Part shown: positions 35,801 to 43,567 of the stretch, piece after piece
Position numbering within the stretch: position 1 is the stretch's first letter
How the letters are laid out: each line of letters opens with the position of its first letter
Source of the DNA: Uloborus plumipes
Taxonomy: Eukaryota > Arthropoda > Arachnida > Araneae > Uloboridae
Direction of reading: 5' to 3'
Assembly: GCA_038373865.1 (NCBI GenBank)
Contig: JAXGGA010001705.1
Coordinates: 78,861-142,860 of the forward strand
DNA length: 64,000 nucleotides
The notes under the pieces: generated by a model
What the model saw: only the letters and a program-made list of their open reading frames with translations
What the model was told of the DNA's origin: nothing
Databases searched by the model: none
Made by a program: the position numbers and the translations under genes

Positions 35801-37970
35801 AGTGAAAATTGAGAAATAGATTAGGGACTGAAAAAGCAGATAAGCTTACATTTATTTTTAAATATTACAATACACAAAAATGCAACATATAGTTTTTGTT
35901 TTAGTAACAAAATTTACTATGTAAAACTAAACAAAAGATTTAAATTTTATATTTGTTTTTTATTTTGTTCAGTTACAGTTTTGTTTTATGTCTTTCCAAT
36001 GTGATAAAACAATAAATAAGTTGTTTAGTTCTAATGTTTTAAAAATAGTCAACATTATAGTTTGAAGTATTAATTAATAAAAAAAGTTATGGTATAAATG
36101 AAAAAATACATCTAAATATTAAATATAGTAATAATCAATTACACTAATAATGACGTACGATTATCAACAAGTTTTCATGTTTTGGTTTTGATATTACATG
36201 ATAGTTGATATTTATGTATATGATACAGTAATTATTTTTATATGAACATAATAGTCAATATCCAATATAGTAGCCAACATCATCATTAGGTTATATAATT
36301 TTTAAAACATTAAACTATTACATTTCAGCAAAAATGGCTGCATAGCATTTCATTGTATGTAAATTTTAAAGTATATTCATGTAGAGAAATATTGAAAGAA
36401 ACATTAATTTTTAGTCTGTACTGTAATAATACTTATTTAAGGAAATAAATAACATTGATTTGAGGATGTAGTTACTATTTAAAGAATTAAGCTTGCACGA
36501 ATTGAAAATATTGGATATATATCAAAATATCGGATATTTTCGAAAATATCACGATATTTACGAACCCTGGTGACGCGGAATATTCCTTCACTGGTTGCAT
36601 GTTGAGGAAGTTTTTTGCAGAAAAGATAAGATAATTGTTTTTAATACATCCCTCATCAACAAAGCGTGCGCGCACAAACACGCACACAGCACGTAATGCA
36701 TTGGACACAAAACGTTAAACATTTAATATCATTATGATTTTTTATTTTTTAACTCCTTTGATTTAAATTGTTGACTCTGGTTTTAAATAATAAAAATGAG
36801 TGGCAAAGACTGACTTGCACCTTCACAATGGCTTATGCCAGATGCCCTTTAGATTTTAATAACTGTCAGCAGCATTCTTTCTTGCAATGTACACTGGAAA
36901 TTGTGAAATATCATATGTAAATAATTAACTACTTTATTCACTTTGGAACCAGCCCGAGGTAAAACAAGAAAAATTAGCAAGGGGTCATTGAATAGGGGTC
37001 ATTGAATAGAAGAAAGGTTAGAAACCACCTCCAACTGACTCTACATAGCATTTCATAGTGGTTGCTTTTTTTTTTTTTTTTTTTTGAAGGATAAAAAAAC
37101 CTTTGTATCCCCTCGATCATTAACTCCTAAAGTTTTTAATAATTATGTATCAAGAAAAAAGTCATGTCATTGGAACTAGGTATTCTCAAGATTTCATCCC
37201 TTCTTTTAGATGAAAATCTGGTGTACCACGCATCATTTTGCATTAAATTGAAATTTTTAATCCAAAATAAAACTAGTACTGAAATAATAAGAAGAACAGA
37301 GCTACCAACTATTATGAAACAATCAGTTTTTATGAACTATACTGCCATGCTAAGCACAAAAGTCGTATCTGCCCTTTTTAACAAAATTGAGTTATCGCCA
37401 CCAGGTGGCTCTTGTGACGTATTTTAATAATAATAAAAAAAAAAACAATTATGTGGCCATTTGAGAACATTTTTTAAAAAATTCTGAAAAAAATTCATCT
37501 GAATCAAAAGCATGGTAGCGCAAAACTTTAAAGAGTAATGTCTCAGTTTGAGCTCAACTGCAGGTACCACTTTTGCGCTTAGCACGGCAGTATAGCCCTG
37601 AGCCACAATGATATGAAAACACACTAGACTTGTTCCATTGTAAATAAGTCACAGCATATTTCTTTATTTTATTTATTTGTTGAGCAAAAAGTGGGAAAAA
37701 GTCAGGCTTCATTTAAATAGTATATTTGCATTTTGTGAAAGAAGTGACAATAGAGAAAACCCTGCATAACCAACAAAAAAAATATTTAAAACACTTACTT
37801 GCTTCTTCATCGTCGTCGTCTTCGTCGCTTTCTTCTTTTCCACTTTCATCTTTCACACTTTCAACATTTTCTTTGACATCCTTTTCTACATTTTTATCAC
37901 TATCTTTGGAAGATTCTTCAGCAGCTTTTTCTTCTAATTTTGAAGAATCATCTTCTTTGACTTCTGGTGG
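5006..37970 (-). CDS. DEK: DEK-like chromatin protein, seven exons, 5' and 3' incomplete
   Basis: DEK proteins are nuclear chromatin architectural proteins that bind DNA through a pseudo-SAP/SAP region and a C-terminal DEK_C domain. I joined seven exons on the minus strand: 37799-37970, 30473-30619, 30304-30380, 20204-20298, 12483-12616, 12256-12404 (or 12401) and 5006-5129. Every junction is GT-AG and all phases match. The product has an acidic stretch, a GKGQKLG motif, the motif LKPLHRILFNK, the block FSGFPFEK that is shared with vertebrate DEK, a SAP helix pair (LKRFCLILDL, then MDRILEFLLSP), and a Lys/Glu/Ser-rich linker. The initiator exon and the DEK_C domain were not found. The last visible exon ends in phase 1, so at least one exon lies further left. 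Homology is from memory of the family, not a search. Introns of 7-10 kb hold most of the transposons described here. Confidence 0.93.
5672..5744. mobile_element. 73-bp MITE, minus orientation relative to copy at 21040
   Basis: The ends CCCCCTGGCGG and CCGTCAGTGGG are inverted and the interior matches 21040-21112 on the opposite strand. The flanks (CTAA and ATAA) look like decayed TTAA. It is probably a very short piggyBac-like MITE. Confidence 0.6.
8102..9773. mobile_element. DNA element with CAGGGCTCGCA ends
   Basis: The terminal repeats CAGGGCTCGCA and TGCGAGCCCTG are perfectly inverted and followed by TTTTAGG-rich subterminal sequence. AAATTA is duplicated on both sides (8096-8101 and 9774-9779); an 8-bp duplication with one mismatch is an alternative. 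The related element at 44.72-44.76 kb shows the empty site. It contains the MITE at 9318-9484 and no coding sequence. Confidence 0.8.
9318..9484. mobile_element. Short C-run hAT-type MITE, copy 2
   Basis: The duplication is TTTAAGAG (9310-9317 and 9485-9492). The ends are CAGGCCCTCATTT and AATAACGTCCCTG. It matches the MITE at 3858-4036 inverted, including the GTGGGCGTGG segment and the two C-runs. Confidence 0.85.
10657..11512. mobile_element. pogo/Tigger-like MITE (TA flanks)
   Basis: The ends are CAGTCAATTCGCGATAACT and, inverted on the right, AAGTTATCAAGAATTGACTG, with TA on both sides (10655-10656, 11513-11514). CAGT...CGATAACTCGAA-type ends are usual for pogo/Tigger elements. The sister element 43568-46820 shows the site without this insert near 43.89-43.93 kb. 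It has no transposase. Confidence 0.75.
12256..12404 (-). CDS. DEK: DEK exon f: acidic/basic linker with tandem acceptor
   Basis: A short intron (78 or 81 bp) precedes this exon. The acceptor is a tandem AAGCAG: using the first AG starts the exon at 12404, using the second at 12401, and both keep the frame (they differ by one Ala). The exon encodes KKKQKKNKQKK followed by an acidic Ser/Asn/Glu stretch ending EEGKNDTE. Mixed charged linkers of this kind separate the SAP and C-terminal domains of DEK. The donor GTGATT is weak and is followed by a run of about 20 or more U in the transcript. Confidence 0.88.
12483..12616 (-). CDS. DEK: DEK exon e: SAP motif
   Basis: The acceptor is GATGTAG (AG at 12618-12617) and the donor GTATGT (from 12482). 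One phase base, 44 codons and one base give 134 nt. The sequence LKRFCLILDLDRGG, then LMDRILEFLLSPQDSGK, matches the SAP DNA-binding helix-hinge-helix with its conserved leucines and glycine. It ends in a Lys-rich turn (VPSKK). The join to exon d gives one Asn codon. Confidence 0.94.
13410..14970. mobile_element. Tc1/mariner-like fold-back element with ~700-bp inverted arms
   Basis: The left end CACTAGGTAGCCAAAAGTAT and the right end (reverse strand) CACTAGGTGGCCAAAAGTAT are inverted and flanked by TA. The arms continue as near-perfect inverted repeats to about 14114 and from about 14308, leaving a loop of about 190 bp. The left arm has a short extra duplicated segment near 13965-14000. The mirrored open frames in the two arms are by-products of the palindrome. 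It is in the DEK intron between exons d and e. Confidence 0.88.
15100..17830. repeat. Region with dispersed TCAGATCGGTAAC motifs
   Basis: The motif TCAGA(T/G)CGGTAAC or close variants occur near 15100, 15298, 15490, 17140, 17152 and 17800, always in the same orientation. The MITE 15558-17041 splits the set. I cannot assign the surrounding sequence to a known family and see no gene. Confidence 0.4.
15558..17041. mobile_element. CATGGGTGCAAG hAT-type MITE, copy A
   Basis: The duplication AAATATAG is perfect (15550-15557 and 17042-17049). The ends are CATGGGTTCAAG and, inverted, CTTGCACCCATG. Subterminal CCAAGACGGAAAATATTTGA and CAAGACGGAAATCCGTCCTG blocks are shared with copies B (34751-35771) and C (39408-40054). 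It is the longest of the three at 1484 bp and has G-runs but no coding sequence. Confidence 0.88.
17050..20203. other. Unassigned intron sequence
   Basis: This part of the DEK intron between exons d and e is AT-rich. Beyond the motif region ending near 17830 it holds an AT dinucleotide run (about 18103-18118) and poly-T tracts, but no element ends or coding sequence I could define. Confidence 0.6.
20204..20298 (-). CDS. DEK: DEK exon d: FSGFPFEK signature
   Basis: The acceptor is TTCCTCCAAG (AG at 20300-20299) and the donor GTAAGT (from 20203). The exon has 31 codons plus two bases. It encodes VKRNIRKFSGFPFEKSSDEY, and the FSGFPFEK block is the clearest single DEK hallmark in the window. The exon is isolated, with a 10.0-kb intron before it and a 7.6-kb intron after it, both rich in mobile elements. 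Confidence 0.95.
21040..21112. mobile_element. 73-bp MITE, copy 2
   Basis: The ends CCCACTGACGG and CCGCCGGTGGG are inverted; TTAA flanks the left side and ATAA the right. Its interior (GGACGT, CTTATTACGT, TTTAACATGTAATTCTGGAA) is the reverse complement of 5672-5744. Confidence 0.65.
21530..22823 (+). pseudogene. LINE ORF1-like protein, broken
   Basis: Overlapping frames 21530-21698, 21747-21941, 21941-22231, 22235-22438 and 22404-22823 read as one degenerate protein. They run from a Lys/Pro-rich N-terminus (GKNKNKNKNPSGENRPKQS) through KRPRVSYSQATSG, a folded middle (ALVIHCTNDYSASWLRNNYK, then NPGLTTSGWRATDK) and an acidic Ser-rich end. The middle resembles the DUF4780-type domain common in arthropod LINE ORF1 proteins, as I remember it. 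Breaks: a stop and shift at 21939, a stop at 22229, and a shift near 22400-22438. Confidence 0.7.
22847..23718 (+). pseudogene. LINE ORF2, AP-endonuclease part, broken
   Basis: The start LKVAQLNLHHCQSATALL is typical of the first endonuclease strand. Later, KFIVGCDANAHHIVW (about 23228-23270) and ERITRSDHRLNLM (about 23447-23485) carry the conserved Asp-Ala-Asn and Ser-Asp-His catalytic motifs. Frameshifts and stops lie near 23020, 23128 and 23280. It reads up to the hAT insertion site. Confidence 0.8.
23727..28378 (-). mobile_element. hAT element with nearly complete transposase
   Basis: Perfect 16-bp terminal repeats TAGGGGTGCACAACCT and the inverse AGGTTGTGCACCCCTA, with an 8-bp duplication GTCTACGC (23719-23726 and 28379-28386). 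The insert splits LINE ORF2. The transposase gene runs on the minus strand. The right end (28300-28360) is GC-rich (GGCCCGCGGGCC), unlike the surroundings. The low number of ORF-breaking changes suggests it is one of the younger elements here. Confidence 0.95.
24953..26734 (-). pseudogene. hAT transposase (ZBED5/SCAND3-like), one in-frame stop
   Basis: From ATG at 26734 the frame has 594 codons, with one TGA at codon 17 (26686-26684). After it come a CCHH zinc finger (TCLVC...LKRHYETHH), LAADESTDISSTAQLLLFVR, ITTDGAKSMTGSKIGML (both with Asp residues placed as in the RNase-H-like catalytic core of hAT transposases) and the C-terminal hAT dimerisation region (FGSTYICEQTFSVMNINKCK, then LRSRL). 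An internal ATG at 26614 opens a 553-residue frame that lacks the first finger cysteines. It ends KIQAQPSH. It resembles the hAT-derived ZBED5/SCAND3-type proteins. Whether the stop is real or a sequencing error cannot be told here. Confidence 0.93.
28387..29974 (+). pseudogene. LINE ORF2, reverse transcriptase and Cys/His tail, broken
   Basis: Frame 28387-28923 (KYCRRLFNKAKKTGDWLSYR, then KPYKSAGPDDIVPVLLQKG) leads into 28942-29790. The second frame has RT motifs VFIPKPGKPNYHEAKAFR, AVFLDIEGAFDKVS, GCPQGNVLPPLLW and GYADITLVI. The YADD catalytic box has become YADI, so the enzyme is dead even without the frameshifts. RT then jumps at about 29785 to GITDDPACRDCLEADESSGH followed by VLCEC, the zinc-binding tail, so the RNase H segment appears deleted. 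A stop at 28921 breaks the frame as well. Confidence 0.85.
30304..30380 (-). CDS. DEK: DEK exon c: LLxRPG-like helix
   Basis: The 92-bp intron before this exon ends in CTTATTTCAG. The 77-nt exon gives two phase bases and 25 codons, including KTIDLKPLHRILFNKLGA. This corresponds to the vertebrate KTDELRNLHKLLYNRPG region. The donor is GTAAGT from 30303. A nearer AG at 30365-30364 could also be used, but it would break the frame with the preferred donor of exon b. Confidence 0.93.
30473..30619 (-). CDS. DEK: DEK exon b: start of pseudo-SAP region
   Basis: The acceptor is TTTGTAG (AG at 30621-30620) and the donor GTAATT (from 30472). The 147-nt exon carries two phase bases, 48 codons and one base. 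It encodes the basic segment ARKKVERLEV, then IPEGKGQKLGLCPR, which aligns with the vertebrate KKKVERL...GKGQKL segment. The reading frame stays open past the donor, so a longer version is possible. The chosen donor is preferred because it restores the conserved continuation in exon c through a phase-1 junction (A+TT). Confidence 0.93.
31045..31620 (-). pseudogene. Second hAT (ZBED5-like) transposase fragment
   Basis: The minus strand reads CTIGAAAMKGNIKGF (about 31575-31530), shifts frame, then gives EMLKNLNPIVQTIHCFLHQE, NLPAFAEAVKIVNFIKPRPG and, after a deletion, YPTISDYAVDVLLPFSTAYL. A C-terminal LDLEQEL-like, then SRQAQVSH-like ending is seen near 31135-31050. It has frameshifts and internal loss, so it is dead. 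Its ends were not found. Confidence 0.75.
33311..33677. mobile_element. 367-bp MITE with CAGGGGTCTG ends and 4-bp duplication
   Basis: CAGGGGTCTG and CAGACCCCTG are perfectly inverted, and ATGT is duplicated (33307-33310, 33678-33681). Removal restores GNMSLDGWSNV in the host transposase, so the duplication length is supported independently. Internal copies of TTTTTATCGATCGGATTTTTGTGAA-like units occur at 33580-33640. Confidence 0.85.
34751..35771. mobile_element. CATGGGTGCAAG hAT-type MITE, copy B
   Basis: The duplication GAGAATAT (34743-34750 and 35772-35779) is perfect. The ends are CATGGGTGCAAG and CTTGCATCCATG. The insertion cuts the hAT transposase frame between the residues Ile and Phe of ERIF. 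Interior is shared with copies A and C. Confidence 0.92.
37340..37592. mobile_element. TA-flanked MITE (TACTGCC ends), copy 1
   Basis: The left TACTGCCATGCTAAGCACAA and right end TTGCGCTTAGCACGGCAGTA are inverted and flanked by TA. The interior matches 56420-56620 in inverted orientation (for example CCACCAGGTGGCTCTTGTGA). It is probably a mariner-type non-autonomous element. Confidence 0.75.
37799..37970 (-). CDS. DEK: DEK exon a: acidic N-terminal segment
   Basis: The exon follows an acceptor TTTTAG (AG at 37972-37971) and ends at a strong donor GTAAGT starting at 37798. It encodes 57 residues beginning PPEVKEDD and ending in an Asp/Glu run (SDEDDDDEEA), plus one leftover base (phase 1). 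Acidic N-terminal stretches before the DNA-binding part are typical of DEK. The leftover A joins TG of the next exon to form a Met codon. There is no start codon in the exon, so a 5' exon is missing. The forward strand is also open here and reads as a Ser-rich peptide; that is a shadow of the acidic codons. Confidence 0.9.
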
Positions 37971-39407
37971 CTAAAATGAACTTATTTTATTAAAATTACG
38001 AATGATTTATGCCAGTATAGATTTGACTGAGAATAAAGGTTTATGCCGAACAATATTGAAAAAATATTTACAACTACACGGGGAGTTGTGAAACGTTGGT
38101 TTGCTTTTCTAGCATAGTTCTTGCTCTCGCTCGATTTAACAAACTCCTATGGTCTGCATGAAAAATATTCACAAAATTGAGGTTTCCTAAAATCCAATAG
38201 CAGGTCTGGTAAACTGTTTGCAAAATCGTGGGTCTTCTTAAATCAGCAATTCACAAAATCGCAAATAATATGAATCAAAATAAGGATTTGACCTAATAAA
38301 GAAATTGTTACATTGAAATGAAATTATGTTTGCACTGACATTAAAATAAATTTAAAGCTGAGCTTTTGTGTTTTGGTTCAAAGTTTTCATTCAATTTGCT
38401 TTCATTTTCAGTCTAATATCTAATGGCACTAAAACAAACTTTTTGTGGTATTATAACTAGGGATGGACCGGATATCCGGTAACTATCCAGTATCTAGTCT
38501 ATTTGGCTGGTGTTTCAATTATCCGGTATCCCCGGACATCCGACAGATTTTTGCAAGATATCCGGCATTGTTTTGGGCGATATCCGGTATTGATGTAGAG
38601 GTTATCCGGTACGAATGAGGGGGGTTTAATTGAATTTTTTTCTTTTTTTTTGCAAATTTCCAGTTAAAAATTTTTGTTTGATAAACCTTGTAGTTGAGGT
38701 TAAGCGAACTGACAGTCGATCTGGGCATTGGGAGATTCCTCATTTTTTGAGAAAAGAAATGTGCATCCGATCTCAATTTTATATACTTTAACTTGTAGAG
38801 ACATTAAAAACGCTGATTAAGGTTCATATCCCCCCCCCCCTTCTTTCGCGTATCTGCTACTGGAAAAATGCCAATAATTTCTTCCTCTCTTAGCTTGACT
38901 TCGGTAAAACGCTGTGAAGTGAAAAGCCGAATTACGAATGGTTCGGGCAAAAGTGCTTGAAGTTAGAGGCGTTGACGTGTCGAAAATCTATACCATAGAG
39001 ACGGAATGTGAAAAACAGTATCTGCAGAAATGAGTTTTTGAGATTTAAAAGAAACTTGTTTTGAACTCCATGCCAACAATACGGAAATGTTGGAATCTGA
39101 CGTTTTTTTCGCCCTTTATTTTAATAAGAAACTGGAAAAATATCTCCTTAAAATTTTAGATGGATGTGGGGGAGGGCACTAAACATTTCATGACCAGTTT
39201 TTTACTGTATTTGAAAGAAAAACTGCTTTATTCTATACAAAATACTTTTAGTTGTTCCAACATATCAAGAATTTCTATTTTTTCATTAATGGTCAGAAAC
39301 TTTCTTTTTCTTTCTATTATTAGCACCTTTTAGATTTAAGTGCGGGCTTAGGTGGCATTATCTCTCTTCAGCACTCATATGATGAATGGTTATTTCAATA
39401 CGCTGAG

Positions 39408-40054
39408 CATGGGTGCAAATGAGAACATGCTTCCAAGACGGAAAATATTTGAGACCCTCCGCCCCCCCCCCTCCCCCAAGAAAATGAAGCAAAAAAATAT
39501 ATATTGTTCAACCAATTGTATAAAGGGGGGGGGGAGGGATTTGTCAAAACTTTAGTTCAAAAAACCTATTTTTAGACAATCTTTGGTGATGTTGGGATAA
39601 GGTGTTGCCATTTTTGCTGACCGTACTGGAAGAGGCACAGGCATCTTCCAAGCCAAGTTCCAAAATCAGTATTCTCGACAGTCTTCGATAATGTTAGGAA
39701 ATGGGGGTTAAGGAGTTGTCTCCCCGAAAGTTTTCAAAATTGAAGTGTTATAAATGAAATTGCAGGCTATGTTTGATAATGTCAATGGAAATGGACGATG
39801 TTCAGGGACTTTTTTAAAAGTTCCAAAAACAGTTCCTAATTCCCTTTGGTGATATGAGAGAGGAGATTCAGGCAGCTAATCCAGAATTTTTTCAGAAGAG
39901 AAGACTTAAAACAGGTATTGAAGGTGATGTCTGGTAATGTTAGAGAAAAAGATGAGGCTCGGGAACTTTTTTGACGATTTCTTTTTTTTTTGGGGGGGGG
40001 GGGGATTTTGTCAAGACGGAAATTTGTCCCAAGACGGAAGGTCTTGCATCCATG
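39408..40054. mobile_element. CATGGGTGCAAG hAT-type MITE, copy C
   Basis: The duplication ACGCTGAG is perfect (39400-39407 and 40055-40062). The ends are CATGGGTGCAAA and CTTGCATCCATG. It is the shortest copy (647 bp) and shares the CCAAGACGGAAAATATTTGA block and its inverted counterpart with copies A and B. Confidence 0.9.
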
Positions 40055-41379
40055 ACGCTGAGTCAAAGTGATGTTTAGACTCCCATGGTGTGGGAACTTT
40101 CGTTTTCAGTGGTGCTAAAAGGATCAAAGTTTATCCTGAAACTAATATTAAATCAATAACCTAGTCGATATTTACGCCCAGCATTTCCTTCCCGAAAATT
40201 TCGCATTACAGGAGAAGAATTTATGTTGTTTGGAAATTTTGTTTCACAGTAAAAACTTGCGTTTTAGCCGTTTCGCGTAAGTCGGGTTGCATTGTAGCGG
40301 AATTCCATTGTATTTTAAATATAGAGAAAGGTTATTTATGAGTACTGTGAAAGTACTTATTTTTGCAAGCTCGTTGTAGTCCGAAAATTACAGCCTCGCT
40401 AAATATTTCAAAACCAATTTTTGATTCTGTTTAGATAAAATTCATAAAATCACAGGTATCTTCATTTTTGCAAAAATTACGCCTCGGAAAATAAGCTCTT
40501 TTACAGGTTTTATTTTTTCCTTGTTTTAGAATGGTTTGGTTGCACAACTGCAAAAAGTGTTCATTTTTGCATTTGCGACTTTTTAAAATTTATTACCCCT
40601 TTACTCTTTTTCAATGACCTTCGAAATTGCGGAGTGTGTGGGGAGGGGGGGGTAGATATTTAGTATTTTCACTGGAAGGAAATCCATTGAAAAGGCAGGG
40701 TGCACTTGCTCGGCATTTCACGATATCTTGTAGAACACGAGGAAACTAGTACGAACACAAGACACTGATACAGAGCAGCTGCTAGGAATGATAAAGAACA
40801 TAGAAAGTTTGGTTTCACATCAGTATTATTATTTTATAAGGGAGTTTTGCTCCACGTTCTATCCTGACTGAGAGCTGTTGCGAGGTCGGAAATGGGGGCG
40901 AGGGGCATTGCCATCGGTCGAAATTTATTTTTAACCAAATTTCAATGTTGGAGGTGCTATGGGGTGTATCTAGCCAGTCTTCTAACCAGCTTTCTTTTAA
41001 CCCACAGACTAAACTCTGAATATTTATTTAGTGGAGCTAAGAGAGTTTATACTGACAACAGAAACCGTCTAACACCGAATAATGCAGAAAAACTTCTTTT
41101 TTGTAATGAAAAATCTAAAATATTGTCCTGTGTTGATAAATTAAGCTGATGCGCAAATTAAAGCGTAGTTCAAACTGCCATATTCAATCCTGACTTGAGC
41201 TCATTGGGCATTTTAGAATGCTGAGTAAAGTTACTAATGTTTGCTTTTCCGAGAAAAATTATTTCAGCTAAGAACTTCAACTGAGCTTTAACTTTAGGTT
41301 AAAGTAGACGATGATTATAGTAGTTAGGACTAATAGCTATAAATTATTGCTAAATTTTCTTTTTTCTAATTTTCACATG

Positions 41380-42060
41380 TTTAGCATAATTCTTAATAAT
41401 GTATAATTAAGATTTAAATCTACATCTTTTAAGAATGTGTATCTTTGCTTTTTCTTGAGAAGAAAAAATATAAGTTGATTATTTAAATTTAAGTTTATAA
41501 ATTCATTTTTAAAGGAGTGAACATAGTTAGCATAATTTTTCATGGTGTATAAGATGTTAATTTGCATCTTTTAAGAATTTGTATTTTTATTTTTTAAAAT
41601 TTTACGTTGATTTTATTTTTTGTTTATTAATTTGTTACATAAAAAGTGTACAGTGCATGTTATGCAGAGCTCCGAATAATATATTAAAGATGATAATTTG
41701 CATCTTTTTAAAATGTGTACCTTTATATTCTGGAATTGAAGGAAAGCTTTTAAGTTGTTTTTTTTAAAGAATAAGTTAATTTGATTTTAAAAAAGTGACT
41801 GTTTTGAGAATGACTCTTAATAATATATTTTAAATGCTAATTTGCATCTTTAGAATGCATATCTTTACTTTTGGAATTAATATAAAATTTCAAATTGATT
41901 ATTTATGTATAAATTTATTGATTTGTTTTTAAAAGTGAAGTGAATATGTTTAGCATAACTCTTTAAAATATATTTAATATGATAATTTACATCTTTTTAG
42001 AGAATGTGTACCTTTTTTTTGAGTGATATTAAATTTCAAGTTGATTATTTAAGTATAAGT
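41380..42060. repeat. Tandem ~120-bp units within the GGATATCCGG element
   Basis: Five diverged units each contain TTTAGCATAA or a variant, a TTAATTTGCATCTTTTAAGAATGTG-like core and an ending AAGTTGATTATTTAAGTATAAGTTTA-like. Related units lie at 7.1-7.2 and 9.8-10.2 kb in copy 1 and, inverted, at 44.27-44.67 and 45.51-45.65 kb in copy 3. Confidence 0.7.
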
Positions 42061-42333
42061 TTATGGCCCAAACTGGCCCTGTGCTAATATTTTTGCTTTT
42101 CAATTGTATGTAGAAAACTTTTACAATTTATCAATAAAACTTTCAAAATAAAATTAATTTTTTTTCGTTTATTTTTTGTGTTTGCAAAATTGGAAACAAA
42201 AAAATGTATTACTTTACTAGCTGCGTTGCACGGGCAATTTATATTTGAATGTATTTAATATATTTTAAAAGAAATGATGTAAATAAGTGAATATGCAATG
42301 TAACTGTAATGCCGGATATCATGCGGATATCCG

Positions 42334-43481
42334 CAGGGTTGTTTGATTTCGTCCGGGGCGGAAAAAACCGCCGCGGACAAAATAGCATTTTGTCCATTTC
42401 GTCCACTTTAAAGAAAATGACAGTTCTTGATTAAAAAATCCAAAGTTTAAAAGTAATGTTTTAAAATATTGATTTTTTTCAATGAGGTAATAGTTTTATT
42501 ATCAAAATTAGCACACATAATTATGTATGCCAGCAAATATTTAATGAACAGATATGATAAAAATATAGTAACTGTATAAAATAAATGAATATTAACGATA
42601 AGATTTAATGCTTATGAGAGCACACATCAGCAGTAAAAAATTTTAAAATGTTTATTTGTTGTGAAGGAGTTTCATTGCCGGCAATAAAAGTGTATATAAA
42701 ACATAAAAGTAGAAATAAAAATTTTAAAAGGTTTGAGTTTCAAAATATTAAAAACCCTATGAAGTAAACATTATTTGATGTCAAGAAAGAAAATTTAGCC
42801 ATGAAATGAAATATGTTCCTATAATAACATTAATATATCCAATCCATAAAACAATGCTGTGTACATAAATATTTTACAATGGGGCAACATTCATTAAATC
42901 CTCAAAAAATATAACGTAAAATGACCAAGTGAATCAAAATTAAACCAATATTTCTTGTAGCATCTAATGTATTTTCAAATACAATGATATACATTTATAT
43001 GTGTATTTACTTCAAACAAAATTTAACCATAGAATTTATGAGAAAATATCATATAAAGTTTACTTTTTAAGGGATTTTATTGTGTTAACAAATATCTAAG
43101 GTAACAGAATACTCTTTAATTTCTTTTTAAAAATATGTATTAAAGAAAACACTTTTTTTTTTTCTATTTGTCTACTCTATAATAATGTAATTACACTCAA
43201 TAGTTTATTCACTATGTTAAATTTTATTTCTTTCAACTAAAATTAGTTAAAAATCAATTTGTTAATTGATATTCTTTTTTTTTTTTTGTATGATACTATC
43301 ATTCTATTTTGGGAAATAGGTAATGCAAGGGAGATACGAATTGTACATCACAACATTTTTTCCATCAAACGTATGAAAAAGTTTTTTTTATTTCTTCCAT
43401 TTTGTCCATTTCGTCCAATTTTGTCCATTTCTTCCGGCGTCCCGAACTTTTTGCAAAAAAGTGGATGAAATGACAACCCTG
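42334..43481. mobile_element. hAT-type element with CAGGGTTGT ends
   Basis: The duplication GATATCCG (42326-42333 and 43482-43489) is perfect. The ends CAGGGTTGTTTGATTTCGTC and the inverted GATGAAATGACAACCCTG are imperfect inverted repeats. Both subterminal parts carry TTTTGTCCATTTCGTCC. The target lies in the palindromic end of the host element. No coding sequence. Confidence 0.88.
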
Positions 43482-43567
43482 GATATCCGGTATCCGGCAG
43501 AGGAGCACCAGCCAGATATCCAATATCCATCAAAATCACTATCCGGTCGATCCCTAATTATAACATG

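Larger units (their letters stand above)
32751..35870 (+). pseudogene. DUF659-type hAT transposase, interrupted
   Basis: Pieces: 32848-33300 (YAQLIDDQVAKYFF and, shifted, KIHKEVTEKTQSMLPG), 33678-33843 (MSLDGWSNVNCEPIVCTSVS), 34129-34750 (ALTPAHFAANILDHRF, then TTAGLERI) and, past the second insert, 35774-35870 (ERIFSSFGFI, stop, KLRNRLGTEKADKL). The last is the hAT C-terminal dimerisation motif. A poly-A run of more than 30 bases interrupts the N-terminal part near 32808-32845. Stops at 33844 and shifts near 33870-34110 also break the frame. Confidence 0.85.
31637..36569 (+). mobile_element. hAT element with CAG(G/A)GTT ends, split by two inserts
   Basis: The left end CAGAGTTGGTCGATATATAT and the inverted right end CAGGGTTCGTAAATATCGTG share TATCGATAT-rich subterminal sequence. 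The 8-bp flanks are GTAACGTG (31629-31636) and GTGACGCG (36570-36577), with two mismatches. Its transposase (32751 onwards) is broken. Inserts at 33311-33677 and 34751-35771 divide it. It lies in the DEK intron between exons a and b. Confidence 0.85.
38458..43556 (+). mobile_element. hAT-type element, GGATATCCGG family, copy 2
   Basis: The duplication ATTATAAC is perfect (38450-38457 and 43557-43564). The ends TAGGGATGGACCGGATATCC and the inverted TATCCGGTCGATCCCTA match the 5934-11857 element, in the same orientation. It holds MITE C (39408-40054), a hAT-type insert (42334-43481) and about 120-bp tandem units at 41380-42060. No transposase. Confidence 0.88.

Noticed and set aside
37726..37974. 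Plus-strand Ser-rich frame
   Set aside because: Shadow of the acidic DEK exon a on the minus strand.
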